Shown here: positions 1 through 10,364 of the stretch, piece by piece | Layout: each line of letters starts with the position of its first letter | Numbering within the stretch: the first letter of the stretch is position 1 | NCBI GenBank assembly: GCA_947683425.1 | Contig: CANTUQ010000055.1 | Span: 22,872,001-22,936,000, forward strand | DNA from: Excoecaria cochinchinensis | Taxonomy: Eukaryota > Streptophyta > Magnoliopsida > Malpighiales > Euphorbiaceae | Length of the DNA stretch: 64,000 nucleotides | Direction of reading: 5' to 3' | Translations under genes and position numbers: made by a program | The notes under the pieces: generated by a model | Databases searched by the model: none | What the model was told of the DNA's origin: nothing | Seen by the model: only the letters and a program-made list of their open reading frames with translations

Positions 1-1013
1 TCTTATTAGAGCTATAGTATATGCTAGCTTGGTCCCTCTATTAGCCCCGGTGCGTTCCTGAAGCACGACCTCATTTTCACTCAATTTGGGGAAGTGTTAA
101 GGATAATCACCAGCCCAAGCCTAGTGCCATCAAATGGTATATCAAATGGTGACCCGATCGGTCGTTATGCTCGTGATGAGATAGACCCGTCGTGCAGGGA
201 CCATGCTTGGGTAGCCCTAAAGCAACACAACCTTGACCAAAGCTCATATAATGGCAATAGATACTTCCCCTAGGTTACATGTACCTTAATACAATGCTTG
301 TTATATGGGCTCTTGTATATCAAACCAATTCAAACATATTAATCGGGCACTCATCAAAGGCTTTCATGCCCCGGTGGGCTCATTTTAGTCTGTTTGAGAG
401 GTCCAAATATATAATGGCCAAAATCCATGCGCATGTGGTTTAAATTAAGAGTGTTATGCTGCCGGTTTTCCACCGTGCACCATACGCGCCCATTGGGTTC
501 CCCGTTGACCCACGGATTAAGCCCACCTAGGAAGAGACTATTTGACCTCGTGTGCGGGAGCAATAAGATTGGAAGGATCTACTTGCTTGCATGTGTTTGT
601 TGCATAACACACGACCATTCATTGTATACGTAATTCATGCGTATTTTTATGATAAAACTAAAAATAAAAATAAAAAATAAAAAACAAAAAATAAAAAATG
701 CATTTCATTTTGTGTGTGTATATCCTTTTGTCTTCATATCATTTTACATGCATCACATTATGTCATTGTAATTTATTGATCTTTCTCTCATCTAGGACCA
801 CCTATATAATTCACGATCATACATTGTATATATATCACTCATGCATCATCCTAACAAAGTGAGTTATGCAGCCATCATAGATTCGTCCGGGTGGTCTAGG
901 GATACTAGTGGACAGCTAATCAGGAAGTCCTAATCTCTGAGTCATTTAAAGGGGCAATAGTTCTGGAGCCAGATTCAGAAAGTAGCAAGACTTCATCTTC
1001 AATAGCATCCAGT
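1..1013 (+). other. Untranslated leader of element A
   Basis: Positions 1-620 are recognisable as the reverse complement of the B leader (about 16.75-17.36 kb) and the M leader (about 59.1-59.7 kb): shared blocks include GCCCCGGTGCGTTCCTG and the stretch around the cyan-box-like CACCAGCCCAAGC. No coding capacity is evident; short ORFs here are in non-conserved frames. The segment lies between the off-window primer site and the gag start at 1014. A-rich sequence at 655-700 is simple low-complexity DNA. Confidence 0.7.
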
Positions 1014-3212
1014 ATGGCTGATCCTTCTAGAGAGTTCGAAGCTACTCGTGCATTGATTGCCGAAGAAGTGGGGAAGAGGATGGAGGAGTTTGAGGCTAGA
1101 ATGATGACGATGATAGGCAACCTTGCCACTACCTTAGCCCCACCCAAGGGACGACAGGATACCGCTCCGACTTGGGGGCAAGATGAACAAAGGGCTACTA
1201 GAGAGGATCCCCCAGTGGCAGTTAATCCACCCATGGTTGAGCCAGGAGCGCCAATGCCTGTTGAACACAAAGAAGACCCCAAATCTGAGAGTGACTTATG
1301 GGAAGAGCAAGAAGAGCATATGGTAGTAAAGGAGAATTCGCCTAAGTTAGAGGATGAGATATGGAGAAAAATGGAAGAGAGGTTTGAAGCTATGACCAAG
1401 ATATTGAAAGTGGGTGGAAGTATGAATCCTGAAGACCGAGAGCTAGATAGTGAAGACTTGATACCTCAGAACTTTAAGATTCCTGATATTCCCAAATTCG
1501 ATGGCACTTCTGATCCCACTACACATGTGAAGCAGTATTCATTGGTAATGAAGGGCACTACCTTAACAAAGAGGCAAAAGATTGAATATTTTAGTCTGAG
1601 CTTGACAGGCCCTGCAGTGGACTGGTATCATGGGTTAGACAAAAGATCCAAAGAAGATTGGGACTTATTGACTGAAGATTTCCTGAGGTAGTATGACTGT
1701 TGTACAAGGATGGAGGTTACTCTAAAAGATTTGGAGTTACTGTACCAAAAGCCAGACGAGTCATTCCATGAGTACCTAACCCGATGGAGGAAACGAGTAA
1801 TGGAGATGAAGAAGAAACCGGATACTCCGGACCAGATCAGGATATTCATCAGGAATGCTAGTCCATATTTAAAAGATGGGTTAAAGAAGAAAGGGCTAAA
1901 GGACTGGGAATCCTTAAAGGATATAGCCATTGAAGTTGAGGCGGAGCATTTGGACAATATATCTAAATCTACAAATCTAGCCTTGGGCAAAAGCAAGGGA
2001 GATGGCAGCAGTAATGGGGGCAATACTAAGGTAGCAGAAGTCTCAGCCACGGGAACAGCTCCTAAACACCTCACTATATTGGGCAGACCATTATCTTGGC
2101 ACTTCACCCGTCTCATCAAGGGAGGGAAGTTACAACCCTTGCCAGCTGGGCCTGCCCCAAGTCAAGGAAAGCCCAAGCATAGAACTGACTAGTATTGTGC
2201 ATATCACCAGTACACAGGGCATAGAACAGACTATTGTCGTCCTTTAAGGGATCGAATTCAAGACTTGATCGACAGTAAACAAACCACTAATCCTGAGCAA
2301 AAGGAGGATAAGAAGTCGACCTGTATTGCCATGGTTGGGTCAGGCTTACCTGAATGGTATGTACTGCAAGACTTGTTTGGAAATGAGAATGCCACTGTTA
2401 CTCACCCTGAGATAGACGAAAGAGGGGTTCCCGTAGCGATGATAGATTATTGGTCCACTTGCGAAAGCGAAGAAGGAGCTGGGGAAGATAAAGAAGAGGG
2501 ATCTGACCAAGTACTAAGAGAGGCCAATTCTTCACGGACTGAAGAGACTTGTGCCTTAATTGCCCGGGAGGTGGACAAAAGGCTCGAGGAACTTGAAAAG
2601 CGGTTATGGGCCGCAGTTAAGGAAAGGATGGATGCCATGGTGCTAGTTCTCCAATCTCAAATGATGGCTACTGTTGAGAAGGCCTATGCATTGACTACAG
2701 CAACATCTCCTTGTACTTCCAAGTCCGGAGGCAGGAAGCCACTTGATTCACCAGTTGGACAGAGGGGTGGTAAGAGGCCTACTTTGGAATGTGGCATTAT
2801 GCTGGAAAGGGATGGAGATCCGGCGAGTATGCACGCTCCAAAAAGTGCAAACCTAAGTATCCACAACGTCAATAAAGGCAATGCTAAGAAGAGGAGAGTA
2901 CCAGCTATGAAAATGAATCAAAGGCATTATTCTAATTTGGGTAGATCTCTATCATGGGTTTTCAAGAAGCTAATGAAAATAGGGATGTTGCAGCCACTGC
3001 CCGCTAAGCCAGCCAGAACCCAAGGACAGCCGAGGCATAGAGATAATGAATATTGTGAATTCCACCAGGACACTGGGCATCTGACAGACAACTGTGCAAG
3101 ACTGAGGCATCATATCCAAGATCTGATTGACAGTAAGCAGATTACTGACCCCGAAAAGAGGGAGAAGAAGAAAGAGCCAACCTACAATGCAGTCCCCCTA
3201 CCAGATATGTGA
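1014..3212 (+). pseudogene. gag: Tat-type gag of element A with duplicated C-terminal module (two zinc knuckles)
   Basis: One continuous frame runs from ATG 1014 to 3212, broken only by TAG at 1689-1691 and 2190-2192. Both stops sit where relatives in this window have a Gln-type codon, so both fit CAG to TAG. The start matches the B gag start (M-A-[DN]-P-S). The retrotransposon-gag core lies near 1430-1900 and contains P-K-F-D-G-T-S and D-W-Y-H-G-L. A C-x2-H-x4-H-x4-C knuckle lies at about 2193-2240. An acidic region and a second gag N-terminus-like segment (about 2540-2620) follow, and then a second knuckle (about 3051-3095). This suggests fusion of two gag copies by recombination or template switching. 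It would encode the capsid/nucleocapsid if intact. Confidence 0.85.
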
Positions 3213-3545
3213 TCGGGTCTGATCCAGCATAGTGGCATATTTTGCGAGAACTACATGGATATGAATAGGTCGCTGACACTCGTCGGGAGAGTGGGGAAGA
3301 AGATTATGTTTTTAGACATTTGGTTCATTTTGTTTCAAGAACTCCTTATGACAGTTTGGTTATTTTCAATAAAATTGAACAAGTTTGCTTATTTGTATGG
3401 TATTCCTAATAATTTCATTTCACATGGTCATGATGCATTCATTTTGACACTAATTCAATTAATACGGCTCCATCTAGTCTCGGAACTTTGTGGAATCCAA
3501 ACAAAATCTTGATAGCATCTGATATAACTCTTGAGGAGAGGACAA
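3213..3545 (+). pseudogene. Frameshifted gag-protease linker and RT-leader remnant of element A
   Basis: After the TGA at 3212 the homologous reading shifts frame. Residues like V-I-G-S and L-R-E-L-H-G-Y-E (3205-3265) match the post-knuckle region of B (M-I-G-S, M-Q-D-L-Y-G-N-E). At 3385-3545, F-A-Y-L..N-F-I-S-H..H-D-A-F-I and then L-I-A-S-D-I-T-L-E-E-R match the segment just upstream of RT in B (about 11130-10940, minus strand). The protease and G-patch between them, and the RT after them, are missing. This is therefore a deletion scar rather than a gene. Confidence 0.7.
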
Positions 3546-5689
3546 TTTTGAGAGATAAAAAAAATAAAATAAAAAAAGGGCCTCTGCCTGGACCTGGTGT
3601 GACATGCTGAAAATTGACAAGGACGTTCTTGAGATCAGTACTACTTTCACGTGCCAACATGACGACGAACCGAATTTTGAAAGCCATTTCTTTGTATCCA
3701 CAACATCTAAGTTGCATATGGCGCTACCAAATAAGATCAAGCCCCGAAATCTACATCAAAAGTTGGACAAATAAGACTCAGGACCTCCACGAGAAATATA
3801 TGACCCATCAGAACCAAACCATATGACCTCTTTCCTCCTGACCCCATTTGAAATGTGCACCCTTAAAATCGATTATGATTGACCCTTGACCATCCAGAAC
3901 CCTTATCGCCAAGTTTCTTGCTAAAATCCAATGCTTGACTAGATTGAACCACAACGGTCCCAGTGGTTAAGATGAAAAGTGCACGTATGTGTAACTTCAT
4001 GACTGGAACGGAGTTTGCAAGGGAATGCTATTTGGGGGCGAGTTTTGTTCAAATCTCATTTGGATTTGTCAACTTTGAGAATGCAGATAATGCTGCTAGA
4101 GCTGTTGATGTGCTTAATGAAAAAAAAAATTGATGATAAGGAGTGGTTTGTTGGGAAAGCCCAAAAGAAATCTGAAAGGTACCTAAAAGGCTAATTCACA
4201 AACCATCCATCCAACCCCGGCCATTGAAAGGCCATTCCAGGATTTAGACCACCAAAACCGATAAAAGTATCCCAGATCATCCAAGCTCGACCTGTCACCC
4301 TATCCCAACCATTGAAAGGCCATCCCAAGGTTCGAACCGCCAAAGCCAATGAAGGCCAAATGTGAAACTTCATATTCAAGCCCCACATAAGGAACCCATC
4401 ACCTCAACCAGTCTGCACAAGGGCTAAGGCCAAGACTTTGATACCAAGAGGAGCCACTCTCAGAAGCAGCAGTCCCCCCGACTGACGAAGATGAAAGCAA
4501 ATTCAACTAATACTGACAAACTGAAGGAGGGTCCATGGCAGAGGCTAAAAAAAATAAATAAATAAAAAATAATAAAAAAATAATAAAAAAAGAGAGAAAA
4601 TATTCAATCAAGAAAACCCGTGAGGGCTGATTGATAACAGGAGTTTGATGCTCTCAAGATCTATCCCTAGATTAGATGAGGTCTCATATTTTTCGAGTTA
4701 ATGCCAAATAGTGATCATGTGTTATGAAATTAGATTGAAATATATGCATTTATGCAAAGATGTATTGGTATAACCAGGGCAGTTCATCTTGCACACTCAA
4801 AGTTGTCTGAGCCCGAAATAAAACTAGCACATTGTTATCATCTACCCTCTACCATTCTCGCTGCTCAGGCGCTTCAGCTAACTCATCTTGCTACCTACTG
4901 TGAAGCCATCCCTACAAGCTCATATAACCAATATCTGAGACATAAGCACATGCCAATCATACCCGAAATACTTTTCGCAACAACTCCAACTTCTCTCGCA
5001 AAAAAAAAAAGGGCCGTTAGAGATGAAAACCGTGACTGGCGCTCTAAGCAAAAGTTAGGCCAAAGGGCAGGGTGAAAACCTGGGGACAGGCAGTCTACCC
5101 TACAAAAAAATGAAATAAATAAAAGCCGCTGGATTGGGTTGGGTCCATTCCAGGCAAAAAATAAGGCACAGGGTTATGTGAAAATCCAAGAAAGGACGCA
5201 TTTCCCGCTGAGAAAAGCTAGTGTGAAAATCCACAAGGGACGCACTATCTTTAATTAATGACTCCCGACACTTGGAGCGATAAAGCAGCATTACTTTGAA
5301 TAACTTCCCTTTAGGCATGAGGTTCAGGACGCAAATTGAAGTTTTAGGGGCAAAATGCTCATTGACCAGAGGGCAAAGATGTGCACGGGTCAGTTCTCTT
5401 TAGAAAGATTATGGACCAGAATCCAAAAAGTGAAGACGATGCTTTTCTAGATCCTTGGGGGCATCAGACAATGCCAAGCCGTGTCCTTAACGGACCCCTA
5501 ACCACCTAGGACGTGGTCTATCCATTTTTGCATACATCTCATATCTGCATACAGCATTTTACACATGCATACAGTCTCTGGTATATTCCTGTATACACAG
5601 CTTTGCAGGAAAAGGCCAAACCAAGAGATAGCTTCGGCAGGACAAATTTAAGATGAAGCCTGCGCAAGGCTGAAATCGCGTAAACCGCA
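3546..5689 (+). other. Non-coding 3' region of element A (between pol remnant and tandem array)
   Basis: Several blocks are shared with element M read on the minus strand. 3640-3830 matches M at about 54440-54220. 4605-4780 (GAGGGCTGATTGATAACAGG) matches about 53900-53740. 5010-5040 (AGAGATGAAAACCG) matches about 53500. The homology shows this is a fixed part of a non-autonomous family rather than random flank. No conserved protein is apparent. A stretch at about 4200-4330 contains two imperfect copies of an ATTGAAAGGCCAT-containing block. A host gene fragment lies at 4056-4179. Confidence 0.6.
4056..4179 (+). pseudogene. Captured fragment of a poly(A)-binding protein RRM domain
   Basis: The + strand encodes S-F-G-F-V-N-F-E-N-A-D-N-A-A-R-A-V-D-V-L, an RNP1 motif (G-F-G/A-F-V-x-F) and helix typical of an internal RRM of plant cytoplasmic poly(A)-binding proteins. 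After a run of ten A residues (4120-4129) the frame shifts by one, and the next residues (D-D-K-E-W-F-V-G-K-A-Q-K-K-S-E-R) continue the same RRM with the family's characteristic W-x-V-G-x-A-Q-K-K ending. One extra A in the run explains the break. Upstream and downstream sequence is not PABP-like. The related element M lacks this block, so it looks like host sequence picked up by A's lineage. It cannot make a functional protein. Confidence 0.75.
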
Positions 5690-7760
5690 GAGTGATAACT
5701 CCCTTTAAGTCCTTCTCCTAAAGGCATCCTCAGAACATTATTTTCAAGTCCTTTTTTAGAAGGCATTCTCATAACGTCATCTTTAAGTCCTTGTCCAACA
5801 GGCATTCCCAGTCTCTTCGGAGCATTATCTTTAAGTCCTTCTTTAAAGGCACTCTCAGTCTCTTCGGAGCGTTATCCTTAAGTCCTTCTTTAAAGGCAAA
5901 TTCATTATCCTTAAGTCCTTCTTTAAAGGCAAATTCATTATCCTTAAGTCCTTCGTTAAAGGCATTCTCAGTCTCCTCGAAGTATTATCTTTAAGTCCTT
6001 CTTTAAAGGCAAATTCATTATCCCTAAGTCCTTCTTTAAAGGCAAATTAATTATCCTTAAGTCCTTCGTTAAAGGCATTCTCAGTCTCTTCGGAGCATTA
6101 TCCTTAAGTCCTTCGTTAAAGGCATTCTCAGTCTCCTCGGAGCATTATCTTTAAGTCCTTCTTTAAAGGCATTATCCTTAAGTCCTTCTTTAAAGGCATT
6201 CTCAGTCTCTTCGGAGCATTATCCTTAAGTCCTTCGTTAAAGGCATTCTCAGTCTCTTCGGAGCATTATCCTTAAGTCCTTCTTTAAAGGCAAATTAATT
6301 ATCCTTAAGTCCTTCTTTAAAGGCATTCTCAGTCTCTTCGGAGCATTATCCTTAAGTCCTTCGTTAAAGGCATTCTCAGTCTCCTCGGAGCATTATCTTT
6401 AAGTCCTTCTTTAAAGGCATTATCCTTAAGTCCTTCTTTAAAGGCATTCTCAGTCTCTTTGGAGCATTATCCTTAAGTCCTTCTTTAAAGGCAAATTCAT
6501 TATCCTTAAGTCCTTCTTTAAAGGCAAATTCATTATCCTTAAGTCCTTCTTTAAAGGCATTCTCAGTCTCTTTGGAGCATTATCCTTAAGTCCTTCTTTA
6601 AAGGCAAATTCATTATCTTTAAGTCCTTCTTTAAAGGCAAATTCATTATCCCTAAGTCCTTCTTTAAAGGCAAATTAATTATCCTTAAGTCCTTCGTTAA
6701 AGGCATTCTCAGTCTCTTCGGAGCATTATCCTTAAGTCCTTCGTTAAAGGCATTCTCAGTCTCCTCGGAGTATTATCTTTAAGTCCTTCTTTAAAGGCAT
6801 TATCCTTAAGTCCTTCTTTAAAGGCATTCTCAGTCTCTTCGGAGCATTATCCTTAAGTCCTTCGTTAAAGGCATTCTCAGTCTCTTCGGAGCATTATCCT
6901 TAAGTCCTTCTTTAAAGGCAAATTAATTATCCTTAAGTCCTTCGTTAAAGGCATTCTCAGTCTCTTCGGAGCATTATCCTTAAGTCCTTCGTTAAAGGCA
7001 TTCTTAGTCTCCTCGGAGCATTATCTTTAAGTCCTTCTTTAAAGGCATTATCCTTAAGTCCTTCTTTAAAGGCATTCTCAGTCTCTTCGGAGCATTATCC
7101 TTAAGTCCTTCTTTAAAGGCAAATTCATTATCCTTAAGTCCTTCTTTAAAGGCATTCTCAGTCTCTTCGGAGCATTATCCTTAAGTCCTTCTTTAAAGGC
7201 AAATTCATTATCTTTAAGACCTTCTTTAAAGGCATTCCCAGTCTCTTCGGAGCATTATCTTTAAGTCCTTCTTTAAAGGCACTCTCAGTCTCTTCGGAGC
7301 GTTATCTTTAAGTCCTTCTTTAAAGGCACTCTCAGTCTCTTCGGAGCGTTATCCTTAAGTCCTTCTTTAAAGGCACTCTCAGTCTCTTCGGAGCGTTATC
7401 CTTAAGTCCTTCTTTAAAGGCACTCTCAGTCTCTTCGGAGCATTATCCTTAAGTCTTTCTTTAAAGGCACTCTCAGTCTCTTCGGAGCATTATCCTTAAG
7501 TCCTACTTTAAAGGCACTCTCAGTCTCTTCGGAGCATTATCCTTAAATCCTTATTTAAAGGCATTCTCAGTCTCTTCGGAGTATTAACTTTAAGTCCTCT
7601 GAGGAGGCAAAACCTCAAAGTCCAAAATCTTCAAGTCCTCTGAGAAGGCAAACCTCAAAATCCTCTGAGGAGGCCAAATCCCGAAACCCTCTGAGGAGGC
7701 AAATCCCAAAGCCCTCTGAGGAGGCATCTCTTTATCCGACTCCCGGTAAGAAGGCAAGGT
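5690..7760 (+). repeat. Tandem array in the 3' region of element A (33- and 47-bp units, about 628-bp higher order)
   Basis: The core CTTAAGTCCTTCTTTAAAGG repeats dozens of times, followed either by CAAATTCATTAT (short unit, about 33 bp) or by CATTCTCAGTCTCTTCGGAG (long unit, about 47 bp). The order of unit types is itself repeated: the distinctive TATCCCTAAG variant occurs near 6019 and again near 6647, giving a period of about 628 bp. From about 7590 the units change to AAGTCCTCTGAGGAGGCAAA-like copies. Each unit contains a near-palindrome (CCTTCTTTAAAGG or CCTCTGAGGAGG). The array ends about 95 bp before the polypurine tract. Tandem repeats at this position are a known feature of Tat/Ogre elements. 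Confidence 0.9.
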
Positions 7761-7836
7761 CTCCGCCGCAGGTATGGAATTCCCTCTCTCTCCCTCTTTG
7801 AATTTTGGCTCACCTAGGTGTCTATGCACTAGCTTC

Positions 7837-7854
7837 TCCAAAATTGGGGGCAAC
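7837..7854 (+). other. Polypurine tract of element A
   Basis: The purine-rich AAAATTGGGGGCAAC ends directly at the LTR start TGTAGACACC (7855). Element M has the equivalent AAAATTGGGGACAAA next to its LTR. The tract is the expected plus-strand primer for reverse transcription. Confidence 0.75.
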
Positions 7855-8342
7855 TGTAGACACCGGGTCCCGGACCCCGGCATAAAATGAAAATGGTGAT
7901 TTTTGATCCTTGATTATTCCCTCCGAAAAAAAATTAAAAAAAAAATATATATAAAAAAAATAATAAAAAAAAAATATATAAGTACGTGTGTGTGAAATTA
8001 GGTAATTAATTAGTTAATGTTGTTAGTTAATTAAGTGGTTAATATTATTGTGTTAAATAAAATGCATGTAAAATTAAAGTGTAATGTTTAATTAATTAGA
8101 TAAATTATATATATAATATATATATAGATTAATTGTATTAAGATGTGATTAATTAGTGTAATGTTTAGTCAATTAATGAATTAATGTGTTAATATATAAT
8201 GTTTAATTATATTGTTTAATTAACATGTATGTAGGTGTGTTAATTTAATTAAGTTGTGTGTGTATATATTAATAAAAGGAAAATGTGGGAAATAATTGAG
8301 TGGAGTAAATGACCATTATAACCCTTAACCCTAATTTGAGGG

Positions 8343-8350
8343 TATAAAAA
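8343..8350 (+). promoter_or_regulatory. TATA box in LTR A
   Basis: TATAAAAA in the sense orientation, 488 bp from the LTR start and just upstream of the purine-rich transcribed leader. It would place the start of transcription near 8375, making most of the LTR R/U5. Confidence 0.6.
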
Positions 8351-8579
8351 GAACAAAATGAGCAAGAACTGGGAGGGCTCTCGGATTCGGCTGGAACAAA
8401 AAAAGAAAAGAAACAGAAAATAGAGGGAGCCGAAGAACAAGAGAGAGAGCAAGCAAGAAAGACAGAGCAAGGACCCAGAAAATCAAAGAAATAGAAAGAA
8501 AAGAGAGAGTGAAAGAGTGAGTGAGTGAAAGAAATAAAAAAGGAAATAGAGAGAAGAATAGAAAAAGAGAGGAGCAGCA

Positions 8580-8940
8580 GACCCAGGCCAACGGAGACCA
8601 GGTGCGCCGGAGAGAAGAAGGAAAAGAAAAAAAAGGGGAGGAGGAGGCGTTGCCTCCGCCGGCCAGCCGCAGCAGCCGATCGCCGCACGCGCCACATCGG
8701 GAGAACCACCGCATCCAGACGCTTCAGACGACGGCCACCGTTCCTCCATCGGACTCCGGCAGACGGCGCGTGGAGGAGATCGGCGAGGAGAAACCCGCAA
8801 CGCTCCGACGCGATTTTCGGCCACGACCGACTTCCTTCCGGCGCATGACCAGCTCCGGCGAGATCCTCAGGCGCCGATCTACCTTCCGGCATAGGTGGTG
8901 TCGACCACCTCTCTTCCGACGAGGCTCCGGCGAGGTAAAT
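8580..8940 (+). other. GC-rich leader segment in LTR A ending in a splice-donor-like site
   Basis: A sharp GC-rich island inside an AT-rich LTR, with repeated CTCCGGCGAG/CTTCCGGC motifs. It ends GGCGAGGTAAAT at about 8930-8940, a good match to a plant 5' splice site. AT-rich, intron-like sequence follows at once. The frame stays open by chance through the Arg/Pro-rich region, but I see no conserved protein. It may be a spliced leader; the acceptor is not identified. Confidence 0.35.
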
Positions 8941-9019
8941 CCCTATTTCCTTTATATTTTATATTATTATTATATATATTTATTTAATTTCGGTATTATT
9001 ATTATATATATTTATTTAA

Positions 9020-9024
9020 TTTCT

Positions 9025-9056
<32 letters not shown>

Positions 9057-9069
9057 TATTTAATTTCTG

Positions 9070-9100
<31 letters not shown>

Positions 9101-9163
9101 GTTATTATATGGTTATTGTTAATTAATTGTTATGTTTGTTTATTATTAGTATTTTGTGTTACG

Positions 9164-9231
<68 letters not shown>

Positions 9232-9245
9232 TTATTTAATTTCTG

Positions 9246-9282
<37 letters not shown>

Positions 9283-9366
9283 GTTATTATATGGTTATTG
9301 TTAATTAATTGTTATGTTTGTTTATTATTAGTATTTTGTGTTATGTTATTGTTATTATTGTTATTA

Positions 9367-9410
<44 letters not shown>

Positions 9411-9415
9411 TCTAC
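9020..9415 (+). repeat. ATT/TTA microsatellites with an about 170-bp duplicated unit
   Basis: Long runs of ATT occur at about 9028-9055, 9070-9100, 9165-9225, 9250-9285 and 9345-9410. The sequence between runs (TTTATTTAATTTCTGTTTTA, then TGGTTATTGTTAATTAATTG) occurs twice, at about 9055-9165 and 9230-9345. This suggests unequal exchange between microsatellites. The poly-Leu/poly-Ile reading frames here are artefacts. Confidence 0.9.
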
Positions 9416-10364
9416 TTTATATTTTATATGTTGATCTACTAATGTGTTAATTCATTTAAATATGTCATTTAAACTTATTTATCACCTAATATGCATGCTT
9501 CATTTAATTAATTTATTATTATTTGCTTTAATTGATTTTCTTGTTTCGATTTCTAATATTAAGTTTATTTGTGTTTGTTGTCGGTGTCAAATACTTGTGT
9601 TCCCCCTGTTTGAGCACTCATGCGAATGGAGGAGATCCAAGGAGTTGCTATTTTTCATTGTACTTGTTATTTTTCTTTTGTTTGTTTTATTGAGTTATTT
9701 GGCATGTAATAATTAATTAAATCATTTATTTTTTGTACGCTTAATCAAAAATCACACAAAAATATTTCTACAAATAAACCCGGGTTTTCTAATAAAATGG
9801 GACCAAGGTCCTAGTTTTTCATCCAAAATAAATTGTCACTTTAAAATGATTTTCTTTAATTGTGCATGAGAGGACCAACGTCCTCAACATTAATAAATAC
9901 CCCGTTTTATGTATGATTTATATTTTATTTACGATGGGGTTGTATTCCGCCCCTAGTTTTATTGTAATTTATTTTTATCTTTATCTTTATTTTTATTTAT
10001 CTTGATTGATATGCGTTTTAATAAACTGCATTAATTGTGTGAGATGAAAAATGAAATTTTATAATTTAAAAACTCATTTATAATTAAGCAAGACACCAAT
10101 AAGTGTGAAGTTCCGGACACCATCTCTGGTTTAGACCAACAGAGGTTTTTCCCAGTTTCTTGTAAACTGGGTGGCGACTCCAAAATACCTCAAAAGTGCC
10201 TAAAGGTGTTATGGCGATGGATGGTCCTTTTCAATGTTCTATTGTAAAAGGAGGTGCCGAAAATATCTCATAACACTTAAGATCGGAAAAGACGCGAACC
10301 CATCCCTCGAATCCTAAAAGCGGATTCTCGATGAGGGCCTTGCTGGTTCATGGCGCGTGTCACA

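Larger units (their letters stand above)
1..10364 (+). mobile_element. Element A: internally deleted Tat-type Ty3/gypsy retrotransposon, 5' LTR off-window
   Basis: Order on the + strand: leader, gag pseudogene, a short protease/RT remnant, a non-coding 3' region, a 2-kb tandem array, a polypurine tract and a 2.5-kb LTR beginning TGTAGACACC and ending GCGTGTCACA. The leader matches the reverse complement of 16.9-17.35 kb in element B, so the 5' LTR and primer site should lie just left of position 1. The right end abuts B's RT sequence, so A is inserted into B; TACAC (10365-10369) is the predicted target duplication. Protease, most of RT, RNase H and integrase are absent, so A would depend on another element. 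Tat-type assignment is inferred from the gag family, the LTR ends and the 3' tandem array, known features of Tat/Ogre elements. Confidence 0.85.
7855..10364 (+). repeat. 3' LTR of element A (2510 bp)
   Basis: The LTR starts TGTAGACACCGGGTCCCGG after the polypurine tract and ends GGCGCGTGTCACA. The terminal 70 bp match the minus-strand end of LTR O at about 60550-60620. A TATA box lies about 490 bp in, followed by a purine-rich then GC-rich leader (8400-8935) and long ATT/TTA tracts. The sequence right of 10364 is B's RT gene, which fixes the boundary. Confidence 0.85.

Noticed and set aside
4191..4388. 65-codon minus-strand frame with internal repeat
   Set aside because: Antisense to element A's 3' region; caused by a duplicated ATTGAAAGGCCAT block.
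5690..7600. CRISPR-like array
   Set aside because: Units are contiguous with no unique spacers; plant retroelement context; a plain tandem array.
8521..9063. 180-codon Arg/Pro-rich frame
   Set aside because: Lies in the LTR leader, no conserved domain, composition-driven; runs into the microsatellite.
9116..9450. Poly-Leu/poly-Ile open frames suggesting membrane proteins
   Set aside because: They are translations of ATT/TTA microsatellites.
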